From a virus: DNA of 64,000 nucleotides. The DNA is taken from positions 1 through 64,000 of IMG/VR virus record IMGVR_UViG_3300023115_001125; one strand, 5' to 3'. A model generated the notes under the pieces. The model had not been told where the DNA came from. It saw only the letters and a program-made list of their open reading frames with translations, and ran no database searches. Positions within the stretch are counted from its first letter, which is position 1. Each line of letters starts with the position of its first letter. The position numbers were made by a program, and so were the translations under genes. This document shows positions 15,646 through 23,002 of the stretch, piece by piece.

Positions 15646-16592
15646 TGTTGCCCACCCTTATTTGCTTGTTTCATTAATTGTTTAAACTTGCCCATAAGTT
15701 GTGGATCTTGCATTATAGTCATAATGCTTTGAGCATACGGTGAAATTGCTTTAAGCACATTTGGTGGAACAGTTTGGCCTTGTGCAACTTTATCTAGTCC
15801 TTTAGCAACTTGAGCACCACTTGCTGTTGATCCTGTGACACCTTTAAGTGCTGTTGCTTTTTGTGCAACCTTTTGCGTATCTGCACCACCGGCCATTCCA
15901 GCAACTTTACCTGCAAGTCCGCCTTGTTGTTGTGCCGCCGCTTTAACTTCATCAGGTGTCGCACCAGCCGCTTTTGCTACTGCACCTACAGCCATATTAG
16001 CACCTTTTTGTGCTACTTTACCAGCCGCTTTTTTTAACATTCCTACACCCGGAGGTGCTTCGCTAATAGAAGGATTAAAGTAAGGATTAGTTTCCTTTTC
16101 TTTAACCATTGCTTGACCTTTTGCCAGTGCTTTATTAAATTGTTTTAAACCTGTTTGTGGATCTTGTGTATTCTTACCGTCACTCCATTGTGTTCCGTCC
16201 CATTGCCAAGTAGTATTGCCATCGTTAAATGCACTACCGGGTTTTAGTTTACCGACATCTTTAATTGGTTGTGGTTTTGTTGGAGCAGGAGCAGGAGCAG
16301 GTTCTGCTTTTGGTGCAGGTTTCTCTTTAGCAGGTTTGTCAAAGTCTTTGCCTTTAACATAAGCATCTATATCTTTACCGTGATCAATACCACCATCTGG
16401 AACATTAGGATCGATTTGATAATTTGATGCGTATTTCTTATTAACTGCTTTATTTAATTTACTAAGCCAGTTACCTACTGCACCTGTACGTAGTTTGTTA
16501 TCTGCTCTGTCTAATGATGCTTTAGGATTGAATCCGCCTGGAGGTGCTTCATTTAAGCCTTCGAACTCTTCTGTGATGTCCGAAAGTTTCAT
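15642..16592 (-). CDS. Ala/Pro/Gln-rich protein with capsid-targeting-like N-terminus
   Basis: The 316-residue protein begins MKLSDITEEFEGLNEAPPGG. LNE at 13-15 followed by Ala matches the (L/I)xE cleavage rule of the T4 prohead protease. The same EAPPG occurs again after ISE at 176-178. Between lies a Pro/Ala/Lys linker (residues 88-110) and a Trp-rich patch (TTWQWDGTQW). The C-terminal third is an Ala/Gln/Gly-rich helical region. I infer a processed, head-packaged protein, with function unknown. Scaffold/core protein is the main alternative. Confidence 0.65.
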   Translation of the reverse strand: MKLSDITEEFEGLNEAPPGGFNPKASLDRADNKLRTGAVGNWLSKLNKAVNKKYASNYQIDPNVPDGGIDHGKDIDAYVKGKDFDKPAKEKPAPKAEPAPAPAPTKPQPIKDVGKLKPGSAFNDGNTTWQWDGTQWSDGKNTQDPQTGLKQFNKALAKGQAMVKEKETNPYFNPSISEAPPGVGMLKKAAGKVAQKGANMAVGAVAKAAGATPDEVKAAAQQQGGLAGKVAGMAGGADTQKVAQKATALKGVTGSTASGAQVAKGLDKVAQGQTVPPNVLKAISPYAQSIMTIMQDPQLMGKFKQLMKQANKGGQQ

Positions 16593-16593
16593 A

Positions 16594-17001
16594 TTACTCT
16601 CCTAGTGATTCTGATAGTCTTTGTTCTAGTTTTGAAATGTAAGAATCTTTGTTTTCGTTCTTTTCTGCTTTAGCGGCGTGTACTGCTTTGCGTTGTGCAT
16701 CGTTTTTGTACTTGCCTTCAGTAGCAACTTCGTCGAATTTTGTTTGATAATCCATATGATGATAAACAGAACCTAAATAGTCAGCGGCTTTGGTAATCTT
16801 AGCCTGTACCCACCCTTCTAAGCCTTCTTGCTCAGATACGCTTTTAAGCATTTCGTGTAACTTGATTGAATACTTTGCTAACTTGTATAAATCTGCACGT
16901 GCCATTTGTACTTCATGATCACGTTCGGCCATATCAGCCATGTCGGCTAAGCCTTCGTTAAGTAATTTTTCTGCTTCAATCATTAGTTTGTCCTGTTTCA
17001 T
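16594..17001 (-). CDS. Helical protein of the late head-type block
   Basis: The 135-residue protein starts MKQDKLMIEAEKLLNEGLAD. LLNE followed by Gly at residues 13-17 fits a T4-type prohead protease site, and another fit (LSE) lies near the C-terminus. The middle (ADLYKLAKYSIKLHEMLKSV, then GLEGWVQAKITKAADYLGSV) is a module I recall from several marine T4-like phage proteins, with no known function. The ATG at 17001 has no ribosome site but a GATAAATA box ending 5 bases upstream. Confidence 0.65.
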   Translation of the reverse strand: MKQDKLMIEAEKLLNEGLADMADMAERDHEVQMARADLYKLAKYSIKLHEMLKSVSEQEGLEGWVQAKITKAADYLGSVYHHMDYQTKFDEVATEGKYKNDAQRKAVHAAKAEKNENKDSYISKLEQRLSESLGE

Positions 17002-17006
17002 ACTAG

Positions 17007-17014
17007 TATTTATC
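17007..17014 (-). promoter_or_regulatory. Late promoter box GATAAATA, 5 bases before ATG
   Basis: Minus-strand GATAAATA overlaps the TAA of the gene at 17010-17240 and is followed by CTAGT and then the ATG at 17001. T4-type late transcription starts about 6 bases after the box, so the mRNA would be leaderless. Confidence 0.65.
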
Positions 17015-17240
17015 TTTTAACTGTTTTGCCACCCATCAAATTGTTATCAATGTCGAGGGCGTTTTTAGCAGTTCCATCTGGATTTTTCTTTTGCGGAGCC
17101 TTAGGCAGTCCTTTTGAATCCTTAGGACGCTGTCCATATGCTTGTGCTGGATTAACTACTGTAGCAATAGCACCGGCACTTGTAGCACCCGCTGTTGCTG
17201 TTTCGTCTACTTTTCTATTAAATATTTCTCTTATTAGCAT
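17010..17240 (-). CDS. Small late protein with capsid-targeting-like N-terminus
   Basis: The 76-residue protein begins MLIREIFNRKVDE followed by TATAGATSAGAIATVVNP, then a basic Pro/Lys-rich tail. The first 13 residues form an amphipathic segment ending in Glu, like a T4 capsid-targeting peptide. The Ala/Gly/Thr-rich segment is of a type I have seen at junctions in other marine phage proteins. There is no ribosome site; the ATG at 17240 lies 5 bases after a GATAAATA box. The function is unknown. Confidence 0.65.
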   Translation of the reverse strand: MLIREIFNRKVDETATAGATSAGAIATVVNPAQAYGQRPKDSKGLPKAPQKKNPDGTAKNALDIDNNLMGGKTVKR

Positions 17241-17244
17241 AGTA

Positions 17245-19383
17245 TTATTTATCTTGCATTAAACTAATTATTTCACGCAATGACCCTTTCATTATTCTAA
17301 CTTTAGCGTCTGTTTCGCCCATAAATCTAAGTGCATCATATCTGTGATGACCATTAACAATATATCCTGTATTATCAATTACTATAGGAGCATAGTTGCC
17401 TTCTTTTACACGAGTCATTTGCTTGTGTAGTTTATCCCAGGATCTATTACGTTGTACAGGTTTTATTAATGAAATATCCATATATACTTCTTCATTAGTA
17501 AACTCTTGTAAATCTTCTTCACGTACTTGCGGTGGAGCCATGCCGTTTGTTATATAAAAGTATGAAGGATCTTCATATCCAGTTTCAGTTAGATCATAAC
17601 CTTCTTTAGCCAACTTAGTTGCAGTTGCATACATAACTGCTTTCCAGTTATCTCCATAACGCTTTTTAAAGTCTGCTGAACCTTTTTTCATTCCTTTAAC
17701 AATACGCTCTTTGTCTTTTTCTTCGCCTTTAGTAAGTTCACGCTCGTCATACTGTGCATCATCACCTGGCTTATCAGCATCTTGTATATCATATCCAAGA
17801 CGCTTTAATTGTTTCATCATGTATTTCTTTTCTTTTTCGCCACCCCAAAATTGAAGCATAATATCAGGATCGTTAGGATTTACATCTTCAGGATCAACAT
17901 CTTTGACATTGGCTATATTAGTACCAAGTTTCATAAAGTCATAGTCTGAATCTGATTTAACTAAAGAAGTATTTTTAGGATTAGGAATTAATTCACCTTC
18001 GTCTTTTTTGTGTGGATCAAAGTCAGGATCTTGTATTACAATACGATCCTTTTTAACATAAACTTCTTTACCTAGTTTACGTGCAATATCCATTAAGTCT
18101 TTTGTTCTATTAGGATCAAGATTTTTAACCATATCTGAAACAAATGATGGTAGTTTAGATGCTGGAATACTTAACGCACCTTCTTCTATATCTTCAGTTG
18201 CAAATTTATCTTCAAGTCCTTGCATTTTATAAACAGCCTTAATACCAAACTGTCTAATTTTTGCAAACAATTTATCTAGTAATGGTTTCTTACCTTGGTT
18301 ATGTTTTATCAAAAGCATTAACATACCAAAGTCGTTTGGATCTTTGATTAAATCTCTTAATTCTTCTGCATATGGTTTCAATATTTTTTCAACTTCAGCC
18401 CAAGCCATCTCGTGTGCATTGACTTGTTTGTTCCACCATTTTTCCATTTTGCCTAATATTTTATCAGCAAATCCAGATAGTTTATCAGTAATACCTTCGT
18501 CCATTACTTCTTCTGCAGGTTTTTTAAAGTAGTCTTTCAAATTACCAGCCGTCCTTTCAAACTTATGATCTTTGTGTTTAAATCCAACACCACCTTTTGA
18601 TTCCCAATTTCTAATGTTACTACCAAAGTCATCAATTAATATGTTTGGTGTTCCATCTGCTTGTTTAGCAAACTTCCATTTGTCTGCTGTAATAATAACT
18701 TCTTTAGGCGGAAAGAAACTTAAATTATCTTTAACCCATTCTCTTTTGTGTGGCTCTGCTTTAGGATCATTTGCTAGAGGAGCACTTAGTATTTTATATT
18801 CGCCTTTAAGATCCTTAATAATATTTAGTAATCCTTTGGCGTTAGGTGTTAAAGGCAAAGACAACCAAAAGTCTTCTTTGTCTCTAATTTTTTGTAGTGC
18901 ATCTTCAATATCTTTAATTTCTCTCCAATCAGCACCAACAAGTTTTTTCCAAGCAGGAAAGAAATCTGCAAGGACACCGTCCATGTCTACAAAAATTTCT
19001 GTAGCACTAGACAGTTCTTTACCCATACGTTCGTCTACGTTTTTATACTTTTGTTTGCGGGGAATAATTTTTGACTTGTCTTTATGCGATCCAGCGGCAC
19101 CACTTTTGCGTAATGCTTCCATATCTTTCCAATTTGGATCTCTTGCTTTAATTGGTTTCTTTATATCTTTTTTACTCTCTGCCATTCCTAAATTAAACAA
19201 TGTGTTTGGATCGCTATTCTTATGTGCTTTCTTGTGCATAGTATATAACGGTTTGCCTTGTTTGTCAACCGAATTTCCAAATTTCTTTGCTTGTTTAGGG
19301 ATTTCATTAGGGCCTACATCAACAGTAGTATTAACTCCTGGTACAATTAATCCGCCGTTTTCTTTTAATTCTCTAAATCTCAT
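17245..19383 (-). CDS. Multidomain protein: HAD 5'-nucleotidase-like plus ParB-like domain, possibly a processed polyprotein
   Basis: The 712-residue protein begins MRFRELKENGG, where LKE fits a prohead-protease site. Residues about 128-290 form a 5'(3')-deoxyribonucleotidase-like HAD domain: FVDMDGVLADFF, KILSAPLAND, and ILIDDFGSN with D251-D252. A helical region follows MDE296-Gly, and another block follows IEE401-Gly. The C-terminal 70 residues resemble a ParB/sulfiredoxin fold, with ISLIKPVQRNRSWDKLH and VNGHHRYDAL (676-685). A KAVMYATATKLAKE motif precedes it. Both domains act on nucleotides or DNA in known families. The internal (L/I/M)xE-Gly sites suggest the chain is cut into separate packaged proteins, which is inference. 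Confidence 0.75.
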   Translation of the reverse strand: MRFRELKENGGLIVPGVNTTVDVGPNEIPKQAKKFGNSVDKQGKPLYTMHKKAHKNSDPNTLFNLGMAESKKDIKKPIKARDPNWKDMEALRKSGAAGSHKDKSKIIPRKQKYKNVDERMGKELSSATEIFVDMDGVLADFFPAWKKLVGADWREIKDIEDALQKIRDKEDFWLSLPLTPNAKGLLNIIKDLKGEYKILSAPLANDPKAEPHKREWVKDNLSFFPPKEVIITADKWKFAKQADGTPNILIDDFGSNIRNWESKGGVGFKHKDHKFERTAGNLKDYFKKPAEEVMDEGITDKLSGFADKILGKMEKWWNKQVNAHEMAWAEVEKILKPYAEELRDLIKDPNDFGMLMLLIKHNQGKKPLLDKLFAKIRQFGIKAVYKMQGLEDKFATEDIEEGALSIPASKLPSFVSDMVKNLDPNRTKDLMDIARKLGKEVYVKKDRIVIQDPDFDPHKKDEGELIPNPKNTSLVKSDSDYDFMKLGTNIANVKDVDPEDVNPNDPDIMLQFWGGEKEKKYMMKQLKRLGYDIQDADKPGDDAQYDERELTKGEEKDKERIVKGMKKGSADFKKRYGDNWKAVMYATATKLAKEGYDLTETGYEDPSYFYITNGMAPPQVREEDLQEFTNEEVYMDISLIKPVQRNRSWDKLHKQMTRVKEGNYAPIVIDNTGYIVNGHHRYDALRFMGETDAKVRIMKGSLREIISLMQDK
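17246..17253 (-). promoter_or_regulatory. Late promoter box GATAAATA, 5 bases before ATG
   Basis: The box and spacer read GATAAATAATACT and then the ATG at 17240, the same bases as at 22354-22342. The box contains the TAA stop of the 712-codon gene. Confidence 0.65.
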
Positions 19384-19598
19384 TTCTTACGGCCTCTGAA
19401 TTGTGGCATACCTGTCATAAATGGTTTTGAAAACCAAAGTTTAAACCATTCTGGATCACCAGGCTTAACACCCATGTCACGTTCTTTTTGTTTAATAGCA
19501 GTAGCAGTTAAACTAGGATTCTCATCTATTTTGTATTCTGTGTATCCTTTAAATTCACCAATACCTGCTAGTTTTTGTAATTGCTTTATATCGTCCAT
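19380..19598 (-). CDS. Small late protein
   Basis: The 72-residue protein begins MDDIKQLQKLAGIGEFKG, with IGE then IDE sites in the first 27 residues that fit (L/I)xE. A polar middle follows, and the C-terminal end is aromatic-basic (WFKLWFSKPFMTGMPQFRGRKK). No family is recognised. It overlaps the genes on both sides (ATGA-type on the upstream side). The position and N-terminus place it with the putative head-packaged set. Confidence 0.6.
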   Translation of the reverse strand: MDDIKQLQKLAGIGEFKGYTEYKIDENPSLTATAIKQKERDMGVKPGDPEWFKLWFSKPFMTGMPQFRGRKK

Positions 19599-19801
19599 TA
19601 CTTCTTACCGCCCTTCATATTAGCACACCAGTGATACATTTTACCTTTCTCACCACTGTACTTTTTAGCCTTAGCACGTAATGAACTAACACTTCCTTTA
19701 CAACTTGCGCCAGCCTTCTTTACACGACCAGGACGACTTTTGCCTTTCTTTTTACCATCAGCAAAGTTTTCGTATACGGATTCTATCTCAGCAAATCTCA
19801 T
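19598..19801 (-). CDS. Small very basic, Cys-containing late protein
   Basis: The 67-residue protein begins MRFAEIESVYENFADG and is then strongly basic: KKKGKSRPGRVKKAGASCKG, ending KMYHWCANMKGGKK. The composition suggests nucleic-acid binding, like T4 internal head proteins. The two Cys and one His could bind metal, but the spacing is unlike a classic zinc finger. I recall related short proteins in marine T4-like phages without known function. It overlaps the nucleotidyltransferase stop by 4 bases. Confidence 0.65.
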   Translation of the reverse strand: MRFAEIESVYENFADGKKKGKSRPGRVKKAGASCKGSVSSLRAKAKKYSGEKGKMYHWCANMKGGKK

Positions 19802-20571
19802 TTGCCACTCCGTGCCATACTAATAAACCATTCTGCTAGGTCTTCGTCTTTTTTATTAAACTTGTGTGTGAATGCGTCTTTGTCGCCTTTAGCCGCCGCG
19901 GCTCTTCTTGCTTTTAATTTATCCTGTACACTTGGCTCTTCCGGAGCACGTTTCTTTTTAATAGTTGTACGCGGAACATTGCGAGTAGTAAACCCTAGTA
20001 TTTCGTTTTTAATGCCCATGCCTTGTTTAACTGCATCAAACATTTCTTTTGCTAGATTTTCGTCTCCAGCAACACCTTGTTTAAATGTATCAAAGTCATC
20101 TTGTGCGGCCGCCGCCTTTAATTTACTAGCACTCATTCCTTCTGCACCTTCTGCATCAGGATCACGTTCACCAGCATTCACAACTTCGATTACATCAAAT
20201 GTATAATCATCACCGCCATTATATTTTTTAAGTAATTGATCAAAACTATCAACTCTGTCACTACCAGCAACATAAATTACTTTTGTATAACCTAGTGTGT
20301 ATAGTTTTTTCATAGCATCGATAATAGTTCTAACATCGGGCGAACCAATAGTTATATCTGTACCGAAACTTTTTTGTGCAAAGTAAACTTTTTCTTTGTG
20401 TGATAAAGGATCTGTTTTAGGTTTTACAGTATGTGATAAAAAAAGAAAGTGGTCACCTGGAATAGAAGTTATTTTATCAACTAATTTCTTATGCCCAATG
20501 GTAGGCGGATTCATTCTGCCAAAAGCAAAAACAGCAATCTTTTGGTTTTCCGTAAGGTGACGAAGTAACAT
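19798..20571 (-). CDS. Nucleotidyltransferase (cytidylyltransferase/NMNAT-like) with capsid-targeting-like N-terminus
   Basis: The 257-residue protein begins MLLRHLTENQK, with LTE at residues 6-8 fitting a prohead-protease site. FAFGRMNPPTIGHKKL (about 16-31) is the (H/T)xGH nucleotide-binding motif of the nucleotidyltransferase superfamily. VAGSDRVDSF and GMSASKLKAAA (in place of ISGTxxR) complete the fold at about 103-160. The C-terminal 90 residues are basic and probably separate. The reaction could be NMN adenylylation or cytidylyl transfer; the substrate is uncertain. Confidence 0.78.
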   Translation of the reverse strand: MLLRHLTENQKIAVFAFGRMNPPTIGHKKLVDKITSIPGDHFLFLSHTVKPKTDPLSHKEKVYFAQKSFGTDITIGSPDVRTIIDAMKKLYTLGYTKVIYVAGSDRVDSFDQLLKKYNGGDDYTFDVIEVVNAGERDPDAEGAEGMSASKLKAAAAQDDFDTFKQGVAGDENLAKEMFDAVKQGMGIKNEILGFTTRNVPRTTIKKKRAPEEPSVQDKLKARRAAAAKGDKDAFTHKFNKKDEDLAEWFISMARSGK

Positions 20572-20906
20572 TAATACTCCCCGTTTCTCAATAACTCCTC
20601 TTCTTCTCCGAAGATTAATTCTGCAAGAGACATTTTTTCTTCTTTGGATAAAAGTTCTTCAGGACGTTTAGGAATATCATATTTTGAACAGTAATGTTTT
20701 ACACCTGTTTCGATCATTTTTTCTAAATCAATTGGACCAATTGAATTACCATTCTTAATTTTATTTTGACAATCACACATTGTTGGATAGTAAGACTTCC
20801 TATAAAAGATAGGATCGTTCTTCATATGTGTTTGAAGGTCTTGAACTACACTATAAGGTAATTCTGTTTTTTCAGGTTTGCTATCAAAATCTACTGCTTT
20901 TACCAT
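20571..20906 (-). CDS. Hypothetical phage protein
   Basis: The 111-residue protein lacks the capsid-targeting-like start of its neighbours. It has three Cys (CDCQNK, HYCSKYD) and an acidic C-terminus ending EEEELLRNGEY. No family is recognised. It is translationally coupled: its stop abuts the start of the nucleotidyltransferase gene, and its start overlaps the Zn-finger-like gene. Confidence 0.6.
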   Translation of the reverse strand: MVKAVDFDSKPEKTELPYSVVQDLQTHMKNDPIFYRKSYYPTMCDCQNKIKNGNSIGPIDLEKMIETGVKHYCSKYDIPKRPEELLSKEEKMSLAELIFGEEEELLRNGEY

Positions 20907-21661
20907 TTTCTACAACTCCAGTATCTTGCTTTTGTTCTTGGCCCTGGATTATCACAATTATGTCTAGCACGGAATGAACGTCTACGTGCTGGATTAGATT
21001 TTTTAATCTTCATATTAGGATCGCCAAAGTTAACTTTCTTTACGTTACCTGTTTTAGGATCCTTTACGTATACTTTAAACTTTTTAACATCGCCACGCAT
21101 AGGCTTGCCTAGTTTAACTTTACGTCCTTGGTATTCTGCTTCGTCAACAATGTCATCTTCGTTAAACCACAAATCACCGTATGCTTCATAGAAGTCATCA
21201 CCATCATATGTTTCTTCAAAAACGTTAGATAGTGTTTTTAATCTTGCTAATTCGTCTGACTCATTTTCATCTTCAGGTACAGCCTCTGCCATTTCTTGAC
21301 AATCAGTACATCTTCCTACACCGTCATAAACATCTGCAATAGCCGCTCCGCAACAGTTGCTTACCATGTCTGGTTCGTTCTCATCGCCTGGAGAATAAGA
21401 TTCTTTTTTAGCCCAGTCGCCTGAAGAAAATGCAAGTCCTAAATCGGCTATAAACTTATCAATAGCGTCTTTATCAAGTGGGTTACTATCTGGAAGGATT
21501 GTTGTAAATTCTTGTCCAAAAGCACTAGGTTCTGTTTTCCAACCTAGTTGTTGAGCCGCTGTTGGTATTTTAGTATTATTGCCTTTAACAACTACCTTGG
21601 AATAGTTTCCTTCGCCTAAGGCTACTTCAGCAAGATAATCTTTAAATGTTTTATTAGTCAT
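20900..21661 (-). CDS. Zn-binding basic protein with T4 internal-protein-like N-terminus
   Basis: The 253-residue protein begins MTNKTFKDYLAEVALGEG, very close in form to the T4 internal-protein leader (MKTYQEFIAEA). LAE and LGE both fit the (L/I)xE cleavage rule. A four-Cys site (NCCGAA, C103-C104, and RCTDC, C118 and C121) follows. The last 75 residues are a basic module: GRKVKLGKPM, VKKFKVYVKDPKTGNVKKV, then RRRSFRARHNCDN and a terminal YWSCRKW. I recall this C-terminal module on phage virion proteins. A GATAAATA late box lies 32 bases upstream, and GAAGGTG precedes the ATG. Confidence 0.7.
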   Translation of the reverse strand: MTNKTFKDYLAEVALGEGNYSKVVVKGNNTKIPTAAQQLGWKTEPSAFGQEFTTILPDSNPLDKDAIDKFIADLGLAFSSGDWAKKESYSPGDENEPDMVSNCCGAAIADVYDGVGRCTDCQEMAEAVPEDENESDELARLKTLSNVFEETYDGDDFYEAYGDLWFNEDDIVDEAEYQGRKVKLGKPMRGDVKKFKVYVKDPKTGNVKKVNFGDPNMKIKKSNPARRRSFRARHNCDNPGPRTKARYWSCRKW

Positions 21662-21693
21662 ATGATAGCACCTTCATAATACGTATTATAAAG

Positions 21694-21701
21694 TATTTAT
21701 C
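21694..21701 (-). promoter_or_regulatory. Late promoter box GATAAATA
   Basis: Minus-strand box about 32 bases before the ATG at 21661. The leader carries GAAGGTG. It probably drives the 15-21.7 kb head-type block. Confidence 0.65.
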
Positions 21702-21709
21702 AATAATTG

Positions 21710-21982
21710 TTAGATGCTGATTTCGATATCGAAGTTGCTGTAGCCTAGATCAAACAGTTTGTTTGCTACTCTTTCTGCTACAACATTAGATTCTGACTCT
21801 GATAGTGCTTTATGTAGTCCTACAGTAAGCACAATACCGTCATTTACAGTATTATATGACTCATACATAGTTTCGTCTTCTAGTAATCCTTCGTCAGCAC
21901 ATTCAAGAATAGCATCAACGAGATACTCGTCTACTTCTGCTACTTGCTTTTTATTCCATACAATGCTAATAAAATTTTCCAT
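21710..21982 (-). CDS. Hypothetical protein, 90 residues
   Basis: The start at 21982 (MENFISIVWN) is chosen because GGAAGT lies just upstream. The protein is acidic, with ADEGLLEDETMYESYNTVND and a C-terminal beta-type DIEISI. The last 30 residues (SNVVAERVANKLFDLGYSNF) look like an alpha/beta fold. No family is recognised. It lies between two late boxes and so is probably a late gene. Confidence 0.65.
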   Translation of the reverse strand: MENFISIVWNKKQVAEVDEYLVDAILECADEGLLEDETMYESYNTVNDGIVLTVGLHKALSESESNVVAERVANKLFDLGYSNFDIEISI

Positions 21983-21990
21983 GTTACTTC

Positions 21991-22341
21991 CTAATGATTT
22001 AGTAAGACGCTGTTTATTGTACCGTCTGTCCAATTTTCAATTACTGCTCTAACCCACACAAAATTACCAGTAAAATTCTTAAAATCTACACCATCTTGTG
22101 AGTATGTTGTAGTAATATCAGTACCAGTAATGTCAAACCAATCACCTGCAACTGGATTGGTAGCAAGTGTGCCTTGCAATTTAACAGTTCCTAAGAACCC
22201 TGTGTAGTTAAATTGTGCTGTGTGAAAGCCGTCTGATCTACCGTAGTAGCCATCACCCTGATATTTGTCACCCGTATGAGTCTGTACAGAACTGTCTCCT
22301 ACGTGTGTTTGTGCTGATAATATTGTAGTACTTGTGGACAT
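21991..22341 (-). CDS. Probable virion structural protein
   Basis: The 116-residue, beta-rich protein includes SDGFHTAQFNYTGFLGTVKL, then QGTLATNPVAGDWFDITG and FVWVRAVIENWTDG. This pattern occurs in marine T4-like phages as a virion structural protein of unknown location. The ATG at 22341 has no ribosome site but lies 5 bases after a GATAAATA late box, again suggesting leaderless late expression. Confidence 0.65.
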   Translation of the reverse strand: MSTSTTILSAQTHVGDSSVQTHTGDKYQGDGYYGRSDGFHTAQFNYTGFLGTVKLQGTLATNPVAGDWFDITGTDITTTYSQDGVDFKNFTGNFVWVRAVIENWTDGTINSVLLNH

Positions 22342-22345
22342 AGTA

Positions 22346-23002
22346 TTATTTATCTGTTTTTTCTATTGTTAGGACTTTGTCTGTACGTAGCACATTCTTG
22401 TTTAAAAATAGGCTAATCATAGTAAATGTTTGCTCATCTTTAACAAAAATATAACGTCCTTTTAGATTATATCCCTTTTCAATATCTTCTAATACTGCAT
22501 GACCAACACGTACTTTATCTGGATTCTTTTTACAATAATTTGCTAGGTTAGGGTCAGCAGTACCGTTAAGTGTAATCTTTAGTTGGTAAGTATCGTCCTC
22601 GCTAATAATAGTGTTAGCATCAAGATCTATACCTTCGGGCGGTTCAAATAGTGTGCTATTTGGATTCTTTAATTTGCTATCTAAAAGTAACAACCAATCT
22701 TTGTTATTAGAATAAACTCCTAAATACGAACCTTCGCAACGTAATGAGTATTCTTGATCAGCAAACGTAAAGTGATTAAGAAGTACTTTTAGATCTTCAA
22801 CTTGTGAATCAGTTAAAGGCCTTTCGTGCATTCGTGTTTTTAAAAAATACGAGTTACCTTGTTTACTATTAATAATATTATCAATAGCAGACCTAGCATA
22901 TTCTAATTTTTTATTACGAAAGATATGAGCAATAGGACAGATTACACCTAATTTGAACTTATACTTATCGTAGAATAGTTTATTTGTTGTTTTATACTTC
23001 AT
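22346..23002 (-). CDS. Hypothetical protein downstream of ClpA
   Basis: The 218-residue protein begins MKYKTTNKLFYDKYKFKLGV and is lysine-rich. No motif is recognised. It overlaps the clpA stop by 11 bases, so it is translated with the DnaJ-PDF-ClpA operon. That makes it a candidate adaptor or substrate partner of the chaperone module, but nothing in the sequence shows it. Its stop codon lies inside the late box of the next gene. Confidence 0.6.
   Translation of the reverse strand: MKYKTTNKLFYDKYKFKLGVICPIAHIFRNKKLEYARSAIDNIINSKQGNSYFLKTRMHERPLTDSQVEDLKVLLNHFTFADQEYSLRCEGSYLGVYSNNKDWLLLLDSKLKNPNSTLFEPPEGIDLDANTIISEDDTYQLKITLNGTADPNLANYCKKNPDKVRVGHAVLEDIEKGYNLKGRYIFVKDEQTFTMISLFLNKNVLRTDKVLTIEKTDK
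22347..22354 (-). promoter_or_regulatory. Late promoter box GATAAATA, 5 bases before ATG
   Basis: GATAAATAATACT precedes the ATG at 22341. The box includes the TAA stop (22346-22348) of the upstream gene. The 13 bases of box plus spacer are identical to those before the gene at 17240. Confidence 0.7.

Noticed and set aside
19240-19268. TTGACA-17-TATACT promoter match inside the 712-codon gene
   Set aside because: The box geometry is perfect, but it lies early in a late gene, far from any downstream start with a ribosome site. It also encodes a conserved-looking stretch (VDKQGKPLYT), so chance is the simpler explanation.
18572-19399. Plus-strand open frame of 275 codons
   Set aside because: It lies wholly antisense to the HAD/ParB-like gene, which has clear domains. 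It lacks a ribosome site and has the hydrophobic, Ser/Leu-rich look of an antisense frame.
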